A stretch of DNA of 64,000 nucleotides. It comes from Halorhodospira halochloris (lineage in GTDB: Bacteria > Pseudomonadota > Gammaproteobacteria > Nitrococcales > Halorhodospiraceae). The stretch is taken from contig NZ_AP017372.2 in assembly GCF_002356555.2 (NCBI RefSeq), positions 2,272,501 through 2,336,500 on the forward strand, in the 5' to 3' direction. The notes under the pieces were generated by a model. That model had not been told where the DNA came from and made no database searches. It saw only the letters and a list, made by a program, of their open reading frames with translations. Position 1 is the first letter of the stretch. Every line of letters begins with the position of its first letter. Below are positions 63,573-64,000 of this stretch, piece after piece. A program made the position numbers and the translations under genes.

Positions 63573-64000
63573 GTTTCGCCACCTCCTTTCCTTTTAGCTT
63601 ATCTTGCACCAACAGATGCTCAAGCAATTTACGTATCGCTATACTACCGCGAGACCAAGGCAGGCTAACAGTGAGCGGCAAACCGTCGCGGCTAGCCTCA
63701 CGGAACTGGGTATCAATCGGGATGGCACCCCCCCACACCTTATCTGTGTAGCGTTGTCGCACCTCCTCCAAGGCCCGGTTAGCCGCCCGGGTACGCCGAT
63801 CATATAAGGTTGGCACTATCGTATAGGGGAGCTGATTAGAACGCGAGCGGTTGATCATATCTATAGTGCCAACCATTCGCTCTAATCCCTTAAGGGCCAG
63901 GAATTCAGTCTGGACTGGAATAACCAACCTATGGCAAGCGGCAAGGGCATTAACCATCAACACCCCAAGCATAGGCGGGCAGTCAAGGATAGTGTGCTCA
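63565..64000 (-). CDS. ParA-family ATPase (ParC-like), C-terminal part, cut by window edge
   Basis: The visible 145 residues run from LDCPPMLGVLMVNALAACHR (ParA-type switch region) to the end GKEVAKHG. RSNQLPYTIVPTLYDRRTRA and PIDTQFREASRDGLPLTVSL fit ParA/MinD ATPases. The N-terminal Walker motif lies outside the window. Next to cheW and a ParP-like gene, it is probably ParC, which positions chemotaxis arrays at cell poles. Confidence 0.85.
   Translation of the reverse strand, partial: EHTILDCPPMLGVLMVNALAACHRLVIPVQTEFLALKGLERMVGTIDMINRSRSNQLPYTIVPTLYDRRTRAANRALEEVRQRYTDKVWGGAIPIDTQFREASRDGLPLTVSLPWSRGSIAIRKLLEHLLVQDKLKGKEVAKHG

Overview
The window looks like a chromosomal piece of a moderately GC-rich, probably halophilic gammaproteobacterium, plausibly Chromatiales/Ectothiorhodospiraceae and possibly Halorhodospira-like (inference). 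Support comes from the gamma-type gene order thrS-infC-rpmI-rplT-pheS-pheT-ihfA-merR, the ffh/ypjD pair, acidic proteins, a RuBisCO-like protein with a cupin neighbour, and a class II ribonucleotide reductase.

Layout. 1-13.3 kb is a type III-A CRISPR-Cas locus: the tail of a probable cas10, csm2-csm3-csm4-csm5, a short CRISPR array with its leader, cas6, a Csx1-like CARF-HEPN ribonuclease, a leftward operon of a CARF-adenosine deaminase (Cad1/CAAD type) and a Nudix hydrolase, a doubled adaptation block (cas2, divergent cas1-like, cas2, cas1), a small HTH gene, and a second array behind a near-identical leader. 13.3-20.6 kb is a worn island: truncated DUF262 gene, CDF transporter/LysR pair, PLD-like membrane protein, a dprA/nrdG chimeric pseudogene, an OB-HD protein and an integrase remnant, ending at tRNA-Val. 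20.6-28.2 kb is the core translation operon and tRNA-Pro. 28.5-32.3 kb holds envelope proteins. 32.3-36.1 kb is a leftward operon of a heme-binding chemoreceptor and two anion transporters. 36.2-42.4 kb holds ffh, ypjD, a thioredoxin-like protein and a TRAP transporter. 42.5-47.3 kb is an exbB-exbD-exbD-tonB system with yajG-like and rssA-like genes. 47.2-51.4 kb is a class II RNR (nrdJ with an intein, plus nrdJb) behind an NrdR box. 51.8-64 kb holds a P-type ATPase, a Na/Pi symporter-like protein, hslR, rraA, a degenerate GGDEF protein, the RuBisCO-like protein plus cupin, a CorC-type protein and cheW/ParP/ParC-like chemotaxis genes.

How it works together. The Csm complex would detect phage RNA, and Cas10 (mostly outside the window) would make cyclic oligoadenylate. 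Two CARF effectors could respond: Csx1 (RNA cleavage) and the deaminase (ATP to ITP), whose product the coupled Nudix enzyme could hydrolyse. The most notable features are this deaminase/Nudix unit, the double cas2-cas1 block with a Cas1-like protein lacking the catalytic motifs, and the duplicated leader-array units flanking the ancillary module. All family assignments come from reading motifs; no database search was run.
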